Below are positions 1 to 11,801 of a DNA stretch of 64,000 bases, piece after piece. A program made the translations under genes and the position numbers. Under the pieces are notes generated by a model. It did not search any database. It worked only from the letters and a program-made list of their open reading frames with translations, and had not been told where the DNA came from. The DNA lies in assembly GCF_009727055.1 (NCBI RefSeq), contig NC_052357.1:83405706-83469705 (forward strand), in the 5' to 3' direction. Each line of letters begins with the position of its first letter. Position 1 is the first letter of the stretch. Origin of the DNA: Benincasa hispida (taxonomy: Eukaryota > Streptophyta > Magnoliopsida > Cucurbitales > Cucurbitaceae).

Positions 1-259
1 TATTTATGGTATTATTATCTTCTTACATTACTATTATCATTAATGTCTATGGTCAATCTGTCATATAAATTTATAATTTTCAAATTCAGTTGGATTTGTC
101 ACCCTCACCTCTTCAATCGGATTGTGTTTGTTGATTTCAGATTTGGCTATGACCCCCTTATTTCATTTCATTACAATATAACCAAATAAAATTAATCAAA
201 CGGAGCTCAATTCTCGGAAAATTATTTTAAATGACAAAAATAGTTATGATAGGCAAGAT
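1..259. other. AT-rich flank, no gene seen
   Basis: No convincing ORF, RNA gene or repeat. It is the sequence left of the first LTR terminus and ends in the 5 bp AAGAT that nearly match CAGAT at the far end of that LTR interval. Confidence 0.6.
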
Positions 260-458
260 TGTCATACCCCCTCCAAGATTACCTCTTTAACCTAGTAGGA
301 GATGTGATGACGGTAGATAACTCTTATGACATCCACTGCCCATCTGGACCTTAACGATATGTACTCTCAAGTCTCGTGCCCTGGTAAACAGTTTATAAGC
401 ATGCATTCGACTAGGCACTCCTCAATAACATACGTACCCAACACAAAAATACGAGTTA

Positions 459-502
459 TGTATATATATATATACACACACACCAAAAAAAAAAAAAAAA
501 AA
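459..502. repeat. TA/CA microsatellite followed by an A tract
   Basis: About 14 bp of alternating TA, then CA units, then about 18 A. It lies inside the first LTR interval and is simple-sequence DNA. Confidence 0.9.
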
Positions 503-1039
503 CAGCTAACACAGATGTGGAACCCATCTTGTTTACCTTTATCTTTAATATGCACATGATAGTTTACTAAAACAAGACAAGTTTAACCACCTAAGTTCTT
601 CTAGAAGTCTCAATCTTTGAATCAGCTAGGCTTCGAGATGTGGACCACTATTTAAGGAAAAGAAAACATTAGAAAAGGTGAGCTAAATGCCCAACGAGTG
701 ACTTTAAAACATGCTTTTAGTAAATAAGATATGAAAACACTTTTATACTCAAGCACTAATTATTGGAACTTAGGGTTCAACAAACTTTAAAACATCACGG
801 CATAATAATTTTCTAACAATGTTAAAAGAACCCTGGAAACGTTAACTAACATTCACTTCATTTGGAAAAACATCATTCTCTAGCCTTAGTTGAAGGAAAA
901 CCCTTTTGCTCAATCACCCAATGTCAAATCCTTAGCTGACATAGAGTAATCTCAATACAATCAGTGTCGATGATGTTAACCTACATGCACGTTGTTAAGC
1001 CTTTGATACTGTCATATCTTAGGTACCAGGGGACCTAGA

Positions 1040-2879
1040 TGAAGGAATAAAATATAATGCAACAGAAGGCTACATAATCAATAAGCACTTAAACTACATT
1101 TAATTTGAGTTTTAAGCATGTTGGTCATATGATATTTAACAAGTGGGTTTGAAATATATATTACCTTTGAAGATTCCTCCACAAATTCAGCTGAAAAACA
1201 CCAAGATAGAGTTTGAATCACCGAGAGGACTACCACCGAGATCTTCTCTACTATACTCAAGCTGGAATGTGAGGTGGAAACACTTGAACGAGTTGAATGA
1301 TGAAGAACGAGAGTTGGGTTTTCAGGTTATCAATTTAGAAAATATATTTCAGCAATCTCTCTGATCTTCATGCATGAAGCTTCAAAATATAGGTAAATAA
1401 CATGCAAATGTATAGGGTTGCATGGTGGGTAGCTCCAGCTTGAAGATCATCACTAAAATCAATTGGAATTTGATGATATTCCATCAAACATGTTAGTGGA
1501 TTTTTTCTAAAATTGGAAAACCCCATTAACCTAAAATGATTTTAAAAAATCAGTTTATTTAAATTAATTCAAAATAATTAATTTTAATAAAACTAATTTT
1601 AATTTATTTTTTTAATAATATTAATTTAATATCTAAATATTAAATTAATAAAATATTAATATCACCAATGACTCAATTTTATATTTAAATCATAATTTAA
1701 ATATTAATTTATTTTTCAATTCCGTTTAATTTCAAAATTAAACAATTATAATTGTATCATATACAATCAATCGAAAACCCTAAAAATTAAATTTGAACAT
1801 TTCAAATTCATAACCCTAATCTCATACATCAATACTCAATTTGTTATTCCAATTTAATGAGCCAGTAGAGGGACCTTATGGATCTACAGATCATGAGCTC
1901 CAACGATCTGTAATTAATTCAAAAACTCTTTAATAAAATTAATTACTATTCGTTAACTATCAAGACACACCAATATAGCTTGATAATTGTACTCTCTTCA
2001 CTGTAGATATATTTTTATCCATATAAACCATAATCAGTAAGTCGATCCTTCACATGTCGTTCATAATTACAGCTGGGTCAAAATTACCATTTTACCCCTG
2101 TAAATACATCTCGTTCCTTAAGTTCCCACTAACCCTCTAATGAACAATTTGATTCATAATACTACTTATGAATCATGTCATTTCTTTATCATGAGAAGGC
2201 GGGGTCCTGATTATTCAAGATCTGGAATCAGTACTTAAGAGAACAACCTATTTGCTAATCCTAAAATGGGTAAGAGTGAATTCCATCTTGCAGGGCTATG
2301 TCCCCAGCTATTCATCCAGTCTTATCCCCAAAATGGAAGGCTTATTGAGCAGTGCTGTCAGACTACTCTCACCTATGCAGATCAAAGGATAATCCCGAAT
2401 AAACAGGAGTTCATAGCGAGCTCAAGATTAAGATCGAGCTATCCTAGGTTACCTTAAGTATGAAATAGTCAGTTATAACAGTAAATAGTTGTTATAAAGA
2501 AAAATGATTGTTTCGTGGTCCAGTCTATATGCAAACTCATTGCATAGGACGCCCCCACTCACATGTCTCTACATGAATGATCTATGGATCACATCATTTG
2601 TATTACCTATACAAAATGGGTCACATCCAATAGTGTTATCAGGATGAGATACCCAATTTTCTTCATATGCTTATAGACCATTTAGGCTATATACTATTAA
2701 CTTGATCCTGTTTATGTCACCACATAAAGTTAAAGTATTCATATTATAGTCATGGATATGTTTATTGGATTTTCGTAATACAACAACTTTATTGAATAAA
2801 ATACTCAATAATATTTTATTGATAAATATAATGTTTAACACAAAATTTATGAACTGAAAGTTCTAGGACATTCCCAACA
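1040..2879 (-). mobile_element. Solo copia-type LTR
   Basis: On the minus strand it begins TGTTGGGAATGTCC at 2879 and ends ATTCCTTCA at 1040. It resembles the 5' LTR at 45487 along its start (TGTTGGGAATATCC, then poly-TTATTGAG and ATGAATACTTTAACTTTATG). Flanking 5-mers are CTAGA (1035-1039) and CCAGA (2880-2884), a TSD with one transition. There is no internal region, so it is a solo LTR left by unequal recombination. At 1840 bp it is close to the 1.9 kb of its relatives. Confidence 0.8.
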
Positions 2880-4900
2880 CCAGATACCTTCATACATTCA
2901 GTATCGGGTTTCCTCATTAGAACTTCATAAAACCTTATTTGCATAAAGAAATTTAAACATCAAGCATTCTAGTAGCACATATATTAAAATATATAAATAA
3001 TGAGAAATAATCTTAATTGAAGGAATGCTTCGTAAAGCATGTTTTAAGCATTTAAACTTAAGTATCCTTTAGAAACCTCATTTAGAATTCATCATGCGTA
3101 GGCTAAAAAATTAGCTTTGAAAGCTAGGAAAAAAACATACTTTAAAACTCATAGTAAAACTCAGTGAAAGAATGTTCAATCCCATATAAAATTCTTAAAC
3201 TTTAAGGAAACAAAGGGACCATGCGTCCACTTCTCAAACTCAAACTAAGCATGCGATGAAGTAAACTTAATGAAAGCATGCTCTATTTAGGAAAACTCAT
3301 CGCATAGTTAACATCTCAAGTATTTGAAACATTTTCAAGAAAACATCCTCAGAACTTATGAATTCAATCATGAATCATGCTCAGAAAATTCGTAAGTAAA
3401 GCATTCCTCAAACTTATGCGATGAAAACATTAAGTAAAGAACATTCAGAACACGTCATTCACTGTCTTTGGCTACATCTTCAAATGATGGTAAGCTTCCC
3501 CTATTATCATTTGTCCTATGACATCAAGTACCTTGGTTAATGTCACTAGTTCTTTCTTTAGCTTAACTTTAACATTTAAACTTAACGTCAACTTAATAAT
3601 TCCTTATGATTTCTCAACACATAGCTCAACTCAACACATCACCATACTGAACTGTGCTTAACGCATTCTCCACACTTAGGTAAATTCAACACAACACCAA
3701 ACTTATCCAATTTTACCTTGTATTTAGATTGGTGGGTGGCAACACATGCATATGGGTGTTCACTTGCGCTAGGATGCACCCGCCTCACCTATGTGTTGAG
3801 CGATTGTGGCCACGAACCTCGACGCGTCTTAACTATTGCTTGTAGCCTCTCGCTTACACTGCGAAAACTTCACAACTAATGCTCATCACACCAACGCCTG
3901 CCCTTCAACAACGTGTGCGCCTGTCCACGCACATCCTTAGTTGGTCAGCTGCATGTTTATTCTTATGATGCAGCTACTTGCTTGCTCAACCTATCAACAT
4001 TCCATATTCAACTTCCAATCTAACTAACTTAATTTCTAGGCCTCATCTCACAAAACTTCCTTCTAAGAACTCGTTTCCAAACATCTTAACTACTTTATCT
4101 CAAAATTTCAGCCTCTGATTCCTTATAATAAGCTCAGAATTCTTCAATCTTTCTAGATTTTTCGAGTGATTTGAGAGCCTTGAGCACTTGTGAAATCCTT
4201 CAGCTTCCAGCTCGATTCCATGAGAATTTTCTCTTGATAGCCCTAAATCAACTTCAACAATGTTCAAGCTTCGATTTGGCAGTAATTCCTCTTCTTTTGC
4301 ACGATTAATTTGCACAAGTAACTCCCCGTTCTAGACTTCCTCTTATACTTGGGGCTGCATGACCAGATTCTTCATTAAGGTGCAACCTGTCCCACTAATC
4401 TTTGTTTAAGGCCTCTAACCCAGCCTCTTAGCTCACTAACCGAATGATTAAGCAGTATGCTTCAGCCTTTCCTCAACACATAAGCTTGCGACCATGTAAG
4501 CCTTCCCTCTTAACCATCACATCTTAGCATACACTCCATTGGCCATCGCATCCCTTCTATCCATCATCACACTGTCTTACCTTTGGCATTCTTTACAAGC
4601 CTCATCCGATCATCCTTGTCTCAATTAACCTTTCATAGCATACTTCGTCGCATCAACGGAGAGATGCCATTTACCCATGCCATTGTTTAGGCCCACGGTA
4701 GCCTTGCTTGGTAACTGCTACCTTCCAGTTGGTGCATGCCTTGCGCCTCACCTAGCCTCATGCCTTAACGTCCCTTCTAAGCGCTCATTTAGGTGACTTA
4801 GCTGTCTACATGCTGCCCGCATTAACCTTTACTAATCTCATCCGAGGCTACTCAAACACTCCTTCAACACTTCATCCAATAGTCGTTTTAACCTCCCTAT

Positions 4901-6584
4901 TGTAAGAATGTATCAACAACAACGAAAGCAACAAGGATCGTTTAAGCACTCTAATTCATTAATTTTTACAAAATATAAAGCATGCTCTTATAGAAAACAA
5001 GTGAGTTTCATGACATACCTTTGTAGAATCTCTTCAAAGCACAATCTCCACCTACAATCTTTTCCGAATCTTGTTGCAGACCACCTCAAGATCTTCCTCA
5101 CTATTCTCTTGGTACTCTAGATTGAGTTGTGGGACTCATAACAAGCTTGAATTAAGGAATTATGGAGAATTGCTTACAACATCAATCTTGTTGAAGAACA
5201 CTTTCTTCAACACGAATTTTCTCTAAAATTCTCTCTTGATTGCATGCCCGAAATTCACTCCAAACTCTTTAATATATTGCAGACCATCATGCAAGAAAGA
5301 GAGTTGCATGAGTTGCAGCTCATGCTTGGAGTAAATGAAGAAGAAGAAATGGAAAATGTGAGAGCATAAAGAAGATGGATAATGGAAAAACTTATTTTTC
5401 CATTTGTGTATTGTTTTCCCAATTTCCCAATTTTATCTCAAAATCAAAACTTGAGTTTTAAAAAATCCATTTTGATTTTAAAACTGAAAATTTTAATTTT
5501 ATAAATTAATTTCATACATTAATTTTTAAATAAAACTTAATTAATTTAATATCAAATATTAAATTAATTTTTACACACATCCATCTTTATATATTTAAAT
5601 CATATTTAAATATAAATTCTCCTATTCCGTTTAATTCTCAAATTAAACATGTAATTATATCTCATATAATTACTAATTCCCTTAATTCTAATTTGAACAT
5701 TTCAAATTAACTTATCACGTTATTTTAGAGCTAGTCCAATTACGAGGTAGTAGGGGGACATCGCGAACCTACAGATCATGGGCTCGATCGATTCAAGATT
5801 AATTGGCTAAACTCATTAGACTAGATTATTCCTCATTCGTTAACTAGTAGGTCACTCCACTAAAGCCCATAGTTGCATTCCCCTTGCTGTAGATATATTA
5901 TGTCCACATGATTTAACTGTAATCAGCAAATCGACCCTACACAGGTTGTTCGTAATAACGGCTGGGTCAAATATCTGTTTTACCCCCAAGATTATGTCTT
6001 ATTCCTCAAGTTCCTACTAATCCTCTAATGAACAACTAGTTTGTGATCCAATCACTAAACCAAACTCTCTCAGCCCAGTGAGAGGGTGGGGCCCCTTGTT
6101 CAAGACCTGGATTTAGTACTTGAGAAAACAACATTTCTCCTATCCCTAAATCGGGTAGACGTGAACTCTGTTTTGCACCCTATGTCCCCAGCTATCTATT
6201 AGGTCTCACCCCTGAAATGGGAGGCTTATTGAGTCGGCCCTGTTGAGCCAATCCTCACCTATGCAAATCTAAGGATAATCCCGGATAAACAAGAGTTCAT
6301 AGTTAGCTCAGGATTAAGATCGAGTTACTTAGGTCATCAAGGTGAAATAGTTAGTCTTATACAGTAAACATTGTCATAAAGTAAGAGTGATTTATTTCTT
6401 GGTCTGATCTTATGCAAACTCATTGCATAGGACGCCCCCATTCCCCATGTCATAACATGTACGAATTAGAATCACATCGTATGTAGCACTTTACAACTCT
6501 TTGTAAAATCATTAATAAGTTTATTGATTATAGAAAATGTTTATCATTTTACAAATTGCGAGTTTTAGGACATAAAACCCAACA
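4901..6584 (-). mobile_element. Solo copia-type LTR (second insertion)
   Basis: Minus-strand start TGTTGGGTTTTATGTCC at 6584 and end CATTCTTACA at 4901. The body shares the order of the other 1.7-2.2 kb LTRs here, including the GACGCCCCCA and GTTCATAGTTAGCTCAGGA segments. Flanks CCTAT (4896-4900) and CTTGT (6585-6589) differ by two transitions, so the TSD is only tentative. No internal coding region is present. Confidence 0.65.
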
Positions 6585-7067
6585 CTTGTGAGGCTAATTC
6601 ATCCTTGGCAGCCTCGGCCAGGTTCTCCCTTACTAAGCCCACTAGCCTTAAACATCAACGCATGCCTCACACCATTACCTGTCTAACATCCTTCCTCTAC
6701 TCTTGGGTGCATAGCTTGACCAGTGGCCTTCTTTCTCAAACTCTTCAATACTTCTAAATGTCAGATTTCCCTATCTTCACCCGAGAGCCTCAATATTCTT
6801 TTCTTAGGGTATTTCCTTCCCTCCTTTGGCTTAGCTTCATGCCTAACTTCCTTTTACTCACAAGTCTCAATATTTTACTAAGTGTTGGTTGTCCGATAAG
6901 ACACACCTTCTCAACGCTTAGAGAAATTTCACTTCTTTCTAACCCTTACATACATGGACATAGCTCACATTTAAGTTTAACACTTCCAAACAACATAAGC
7001 ACATAATTAAAAGAAGCTTAATCATAATTACTTAATAAACTAAGTTTAGGGGTTTACACAGATAGTA

Positions 7068-7107
7068 GTCTATCGTTGTCTATCGTTGTCTATCGCGGTC
7101 TATCACA
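7068..7107. repeat. Four 10-bp tandem units GTCTATCGTT
   Basis: Units start at 7068, 7078, 7088 and 7098; the last two are diverged. They contain the same CTATC word that dominates 9040-9860. Confidence 0.8.
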
Positions 7108-7659
7108 GATAGATTGTGATATTTTGCTATTATTTGTAAATATTTTGGTTCATTTTTTTATATTTGAGAACAACTCATTTTCAAGAAATGATGACTTTGA
7201 TAGAGATTTTAGAAAAAATAAAACACACACACTATTTATGAGATTCGACGAAATTTAATTATACAAGAGATCATTTGACTCATCAACTTTTTTATTTGGG
7301 TTAGACAACTCAATTATTCGATAGTAAACCATATTGAAGTTTGCAAATTTATAAAGTAACTTCATTTTTTCCTATAAATCTACTTTTTACAGTTAGTGAA
7401 GAATCTATCTTACAATTCTACCCTCTAAACATTAATTTATTAACTTCACTTGGCAGGGTAAACACCCCAAGCATCTTTAGAATAGCCAATGGTTGATGTA
7501 GAAAATGAAATGAGATAAGAATCATTAAATTTGAAGGTGTGGTGGTGGCGGCTTGTGGTCGATAATGGGATTATCTGTAAATGAAACAAAATTTAGTTAA
7601 TGAATGGGGGATTAAATAGAATAATAGAAGATGGAGTTTTAAAGAGAAGAATGACAGTA

Positions 7660-7880
7660 AAAATGAGATGAGATGTAGCCCATAATGGGTACCGGCGTAG
7701 CGCAGTGGGGCATAGGCAAATGAGGTGATACCAATGTGGAGGGCATAATGATCCGATGGGTAAATTCCCTGCCATCTCTTCATGGGCCCTGCCCACTCAG
7801 TGCCCACGTGGGGGCCCATGAGAAAGCCTCGTGCCAAGACCTAATGCCAAAAGCAATGGACGCATCACGTATACACTTTC
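7660..7880. promoter_or_regulatory. GC-rich island with G-box inside a GGGCCC hairpin
   Basis: Unlike its AT-rich surroundings this stretch is GC-rich. CATGGGCCC (7781-7789) and GGGCCCATG (7812-7820) form a perfect 9-bp inverted repeat, and the loop carries CACGTG (7805-7810), the plant G-box for bHLH/bZIP factors. GGGCCCA also contains the TGGGCC/GGCCCA site II type word seen in plant promoters. No gene follows in either direction, so this is either an orphan promoter fragment carried by a repeat or chance. The rest of 7108-8000 shows nothing codable. Confidence 0.3.
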
Positions 7881-8000
7881 TGTCTCCTTCTTGTTTCCAT
7901 TTTGTTAATTTTTTTTTGTTAAAACTATAAATTTAAGAGAAAAATACATTTTTTTAATACTCATAGGGGTATTGGCTCTATTTAATTGTGATACTTTAAG

Positions 8001-8287
8001 TGTCGTTTAATAATCATTTTATTTTTTATTTTTTATTTTTAAAAATTAAGTATATAGATACTATTTCTACTTCTAAATTTTTTTAATTTATTATCTATTT
8101 TCTTACTAATTGTTTGAAAAATCAAACCAGAATTTGAAAACTAAAAAAATGTAATTCTTAAATATCTTTTTTTTTTTTCGGAATTTGGCTAAAAATTCAT
8201 GATACAAATCATTGTAAGAGATAGAGATGAAATAGATTTAATTTTTTTTTTTTAAAAAAAACGAAATGGTTACCAAACGGGGCCCTA
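8001..8287. mobile_element. MITE-like inverted-repeat element
   Basis: The left end GTCGTTTAATAATCATTTT and the reverse complement of the right end, CCCCGTTTGGTAACCATTTCG, form an imperfect terminal inverted repeat that continues inward through T-rich sequence. No coding capacity. A related element with GTTTCGTAAC / GTTACCAAAC ends is at 59108-59388. A clear TSD was not found, so the superfamily is open. Confidence 0.5.
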
Positions 8288-9039
8288 GTTATTAAATTTT
8301 GATTTTTATTTCAATTTAGTATATAAGTTTCAAGATGTTACAATTTTACCCTTGAGACGAGTTTCAATTTAATTCATAGGTTTCAAGATTTTACATTGAT
8401 AATCTCGATGTTTCATTAAATACCTACTTTCAATCATGTACATCAATATTTATTTATTAATTTGAAAGAATTATGAAATTAAATTTAAATACTAATGAAA
8501 AGCAGTGAAACTTAATTCATTTTAATTATTCTAAATATTTTAAATTAATTAACAGAGATTTACACTATATATATGAAATGAGTATTAAGTGAAAAATCGA
8601 GATTAAAAGTTTACATATTAAAATCAATAAACTAAGTTGAAACAAAACTCAAATTTTGAGGGTATATAATATTTTGAAACTTATAGACTATATTGAAACC
8701 AAACTCAAAACTTAAAAAACTATATATGTAACATTCTGAAACTTAGACATCAAATGGAAACTAAATAAAAAAATGTAGAGACCATAAATATAATTATTGA
8801 GCTCGTGTTTAACATACCTCAAAACTTCTAAAATAGTATCATACATTTCTAAATTTTCAACTTTCTATTTAATAGATGTACACGATAAAAAAAATGTTGA
8901 ATAGGTCCATAATGTATTTTATTAACCATTCATTTATCACAAAAATGTTAGTTTATGGACCACGATTTGATTTAACACACATTAATATTTTGGTTTTAAA
9001 ATTTTTAATAATTAAAGATAGATTTGGAATATTAATATT
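8288..9039. other. AT-rich non-coding, nothing recognised
   Basis: Short ORFs only, without similarity that I recognise. Confidence 0.5.
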
Positions 9040-9860
9040 TAAGGCTATCAGTGCTACCAATGACAGGCTTTTATAAATAGTTATTAACTTTGAAAGGAAA
9101 CTATCAACTTTCAAAGAGATGAACATTTAAAACTATAAGTGTTAAAAGTCTATTAATGATATAAGTGACTATCACTTATAAAAAAGTCTATTAATGATAT
9201 AAGTGACTATCACTTATAAAAAGTCTATTAATGATATACGTGACTATCACTTATGTTTATCTAAGTCATATCACTAACATCATTAATATAATTCATTTAA
9301 TTGATATATACCTAAGTCATATCACGATATACAAATATTACTAATAGCTTATATTAGTGAATATCACTAATAGCCTCTATCAGTGGCTATCACCGATAGC
9401 TTCTAGCAGTGGTTATCAATGATAGACTTTCATCAAACATAATCAATTTTTTTATATCATTGATATCATCAATATATAGATATCTCTTAAGTTTTATCAC
9501 TAATATCACTTATCACTTATATCGTGATTATCGATGATAGCTTCTATCACTGATAACATGTCATCAGAGATAACTTCTGCCATTCCTTTTTACCATCAAA
9601 TAACATGTTGTCGTTGATGGTTTCTATCACTGATAATATGCTATTAGTGATAACTTCTAGGAGTCTCACTTATACTTCAGTTCAAGATTTAATTTTATTA
9701 ATTAATTAAATTCACTAAGTTAGCTATCAATGATAGATTATGATAAATTTCTATACGTGGCTATTAACCGTGAAAGAAAATCATCAAAGATTAAGCTATT
9801 AATGATAGAAAATATTAGTGCTATCATTGACAGACTTTCTATTGACCTATTTGATAACAT
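9040..9860. repeat. Field of degenerate CTATCACTGATAG-type palindromic words
   Basis: CTATCA, its complement TGATAG and variants (CTATCAGTGGCTATCACC, GCTTCTATCACTGATAACATG, AATGATAGAC) recur many times in both orientations over about 0.8 kb, often as ACTTCTATCAGTG-type half-palindromes. No ORF. Such arrays occur in introns and intergenic DNA of cucurbits as I know them, but I cannot check that here. Confidence 0.75.
9144..9254. repeat. Three tandem copies of a 37-38 bp unit
   Basis: Copies start at 9144, 9182 and 9219. Each reads AAAAGTCTATTAATGATATA followed by AGTGACTATCACTTATA. Copies 1 and 2 are identical over 37 bp; copy 3 has one internal change (ATACGTGAC) and a changed end. Near-identity implies a recent duplication inside the older palindromic field. 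Confidence 0.9.
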
Positions 9861-10301
9861 TCTTATTTCTCATTTTTTTGAAAAATAAACTTATTTAATA
9901 ACTATTATCGTTTCTTATTTCAAACTTAATGTTTCTAAAATGGTGCAAATTTGCGGATTAAAAAAAGTAGTTCTTTTCAAATCCGTTATCATTTGCTATT
10001 TATATTTAACGTTTCGTTGCAATAATCAAATTTGATGATTGACCTGTTGGTGTTAAGTCACTTATGAATTAGGTATTTTCAAGTCTTGGGTTTGAAAATC
10101 AGTTTCGTAATTCTTACTAGAGAAAGGAACGAAATTAAAAATAAAAAATAAAAAAATTGGAGAAATGAAAGAAAATTAAAAAAAATTAAAAAAATCAGAG
10201 AAAGGAAAAAAAAACTGGAGAAATAAAAGAATTTTTTTTTTTAAAAAAGGAAAGAAAATAAAAGAAAAAAGGTGAAGAACTGAACGAAAAAACTGGAGAA
10301 A

Positions 10302-10338
<37 letters not shown>

Positions 10339-11262
10339 GAAGGCATGCAACAAGACAAGGAAGGGCAAAATTGGAAACTAGAAAAAATTCAAAAGTTGAT
10401 TGGTTAACACTTTCATGTTTGCAAATATTTTAAAGAAGTGTTATATTTTTAGATTTTTCCCTTACTTTGCCATCTATTATAAATATCCTTAAAATAAAAT
10501 ATGTGACAGTGGAAATTAAACTTTATTGATCATAGAATAGTAACTTGAACAATTTATCTATGTTCAAGTTAACTTTTCTTCAGCTAAATACATAGGAGTT
10601 GTTTGAGGGTTCGCAATAGAATGAGTTTGGATTGTAATGTACTCTAGAATTCATATTTGGATTGAATGTTTTTGGTACAACTTATTCCGACGGTTTTAAC
10701 CTAACCCTCTTTTCTACTGTTTTCATATTTCACGATTCCATTTCCATTTCACTTTTGATTCCTCATACATTCCAATACTTATCTTATTTCTAATAATCTT
10801 GATTACATTTCACTCACTCAAACAACTCTTTAACATGAAGTGAGAAATACGAGCTTCATATATCCATTCGTCAAACATCATCTTGTATGCCTATTAAATT
10901 ATCTCATATTGATTACTCAAATTGACCTACTATTCCAATTCCAGTTGTACTTAACAAAATGAACCTACTTTTAAACATATGTACTTTAACATAGTATGGA
11001 GTCAAAATAGACTATCAAAGCTATTAAATATGTTGGATATTAATAACATAATAATTACAATAATTAAAATGATTGTTCTTCAAACACATTGATTAAAATA
11101 TATACTTGAAAACTCTGTTTGTTAATACCCATCGGCCCTCAAGTCTTATGGGGAAGGGGAAGAAATCGAATTTTTTATGTTCGTTTTGCCTCAATTTTTC
11201 AATTCTAAGAGATGGGAATCCCCCATCTGTACTTTTGTTGACAGGTTACTTTGTCTTTGTCA
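9861..11262. other. Non-coding; A-rich low-complexity tract
   Basis: 10140-10335 is a purine-rich, A-rich tract of GAAA/GGAGAAA words ending in about 25 A. The rest is AT-rich, with no credible coding region. Confidence 0.6.
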
Positions 11263-11263
11263 A

Positions 11264-11316
<53 letters not shown>
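11263..11316. repeat. (AAT)n microsatellite, about 18 units
   Basis: An uninterrupted run of AAT/ATA triplets over about 54 bp. It explains the poly-Ile and poly-Tyr ORFs read across it on the two strands. Confidence 0.95.
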
Positions 11317-11317
<1 letters not shown>

Positions 11318-11801
11318 CTCTATGTCCGTAAAATTGGAGTACATATTTAATTAAATATTTATTGTATAGGTTCAAATTAAATGTGCTCATTATGACGAAA
11401 TTAATATTCCACTCATTCTAACTCTCGTGAAGTTGGGGAGATTCATATAAAATTTTCTAGATCTAAGTCATGTGCCTAAATTGGTTGCATAAGAGATTGT
11501 CGTAGGATTTTAATATTTACTAGTAAGTAAGAACAAGTATTTAAAATTTGAAATACAAGTTCAAGAGAGATATGCATTCACTTCTTAAATATAATTTAAA
11601 CTATTAAAATAAGTCAATTTATTAAAACTAAATTAAAATTAAATTTTATGCTTAATATGATGTATTAAATCAGAAGTGTGTAATGTACATCAGAATATAG
11701 GGACTTAAATATGAAGTATATAGACTAAAAATAGGACTTAAAAACTCTCTCTAATTTAACTAATTGGCCATAATATACGTTGACTATAATATATATTCAC
11801 A
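11317..11801 (-). mobile_element. AT-rich stretch holding the start of a copia 3' LTR
   Basis: On the minus strand the copia remnant is followed by GAGGGAGGG, a polypurine tract, then TGTGAATATATATTATAG at 11801, which reads as an LTR start. I can follow LTR-like sequence to about 11640, but no LTR end is recognisable, so the LTR is truncated or decayed. The remainder to 11317 is AT-rich and non-coding. Confidence 0.45.

Larger units (their letters stand above)
260..7058 (-). mobile_element. Gypsy-type LTR interval (probable long solo LTR), split by two inserted LTRs
   Basis: Read on the minus strand it starts TGTAAACCCC at 7058 and ends in GGGGGTATGACA at 260. These termini match those of gypsy B (TGTAAACCCC at 19342, GGGGTGTGACA at 21279), and the 60 bp next to 260 resemble the 3' end of the gypsy B LTR (GATTACC, then GACGGTAG). 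The flanking 5-mers are AAGAT (255-259) and CAGAT (7059-7063), a TSD with one change. Two LTRs sit inside (1040-2879 and 4901-6584), leaving about 3.3 kb of its own sequence. No gag or pol coding is visible in 260-1039, 2885-4900 or 6585-7058, so a long solo LTR is likelier than a whole element. A short non-autonomous element is the alternative. Confidence 0.65.

Noticed and set aside
326..559. 77-aa ORF
   Set aside because: Runs over a TA/CA microsatellite and an A tract (YIYIYTHTKKKKK); composition only.
6758..7006. 82-aa ORF
   Set aside because: Low-information sequence inside the LTR interval 260-7058; no recognisable motif.
9144..9254. CRISPR-like spaced repeats
   Set aside because: Units are contiguous with no unique spacers, in a plant genome.
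11106..11390. ORFs with poly-Ile or poly-Tyr on the two strands
   Set aside because: They are translations of the AAT microsatellite.
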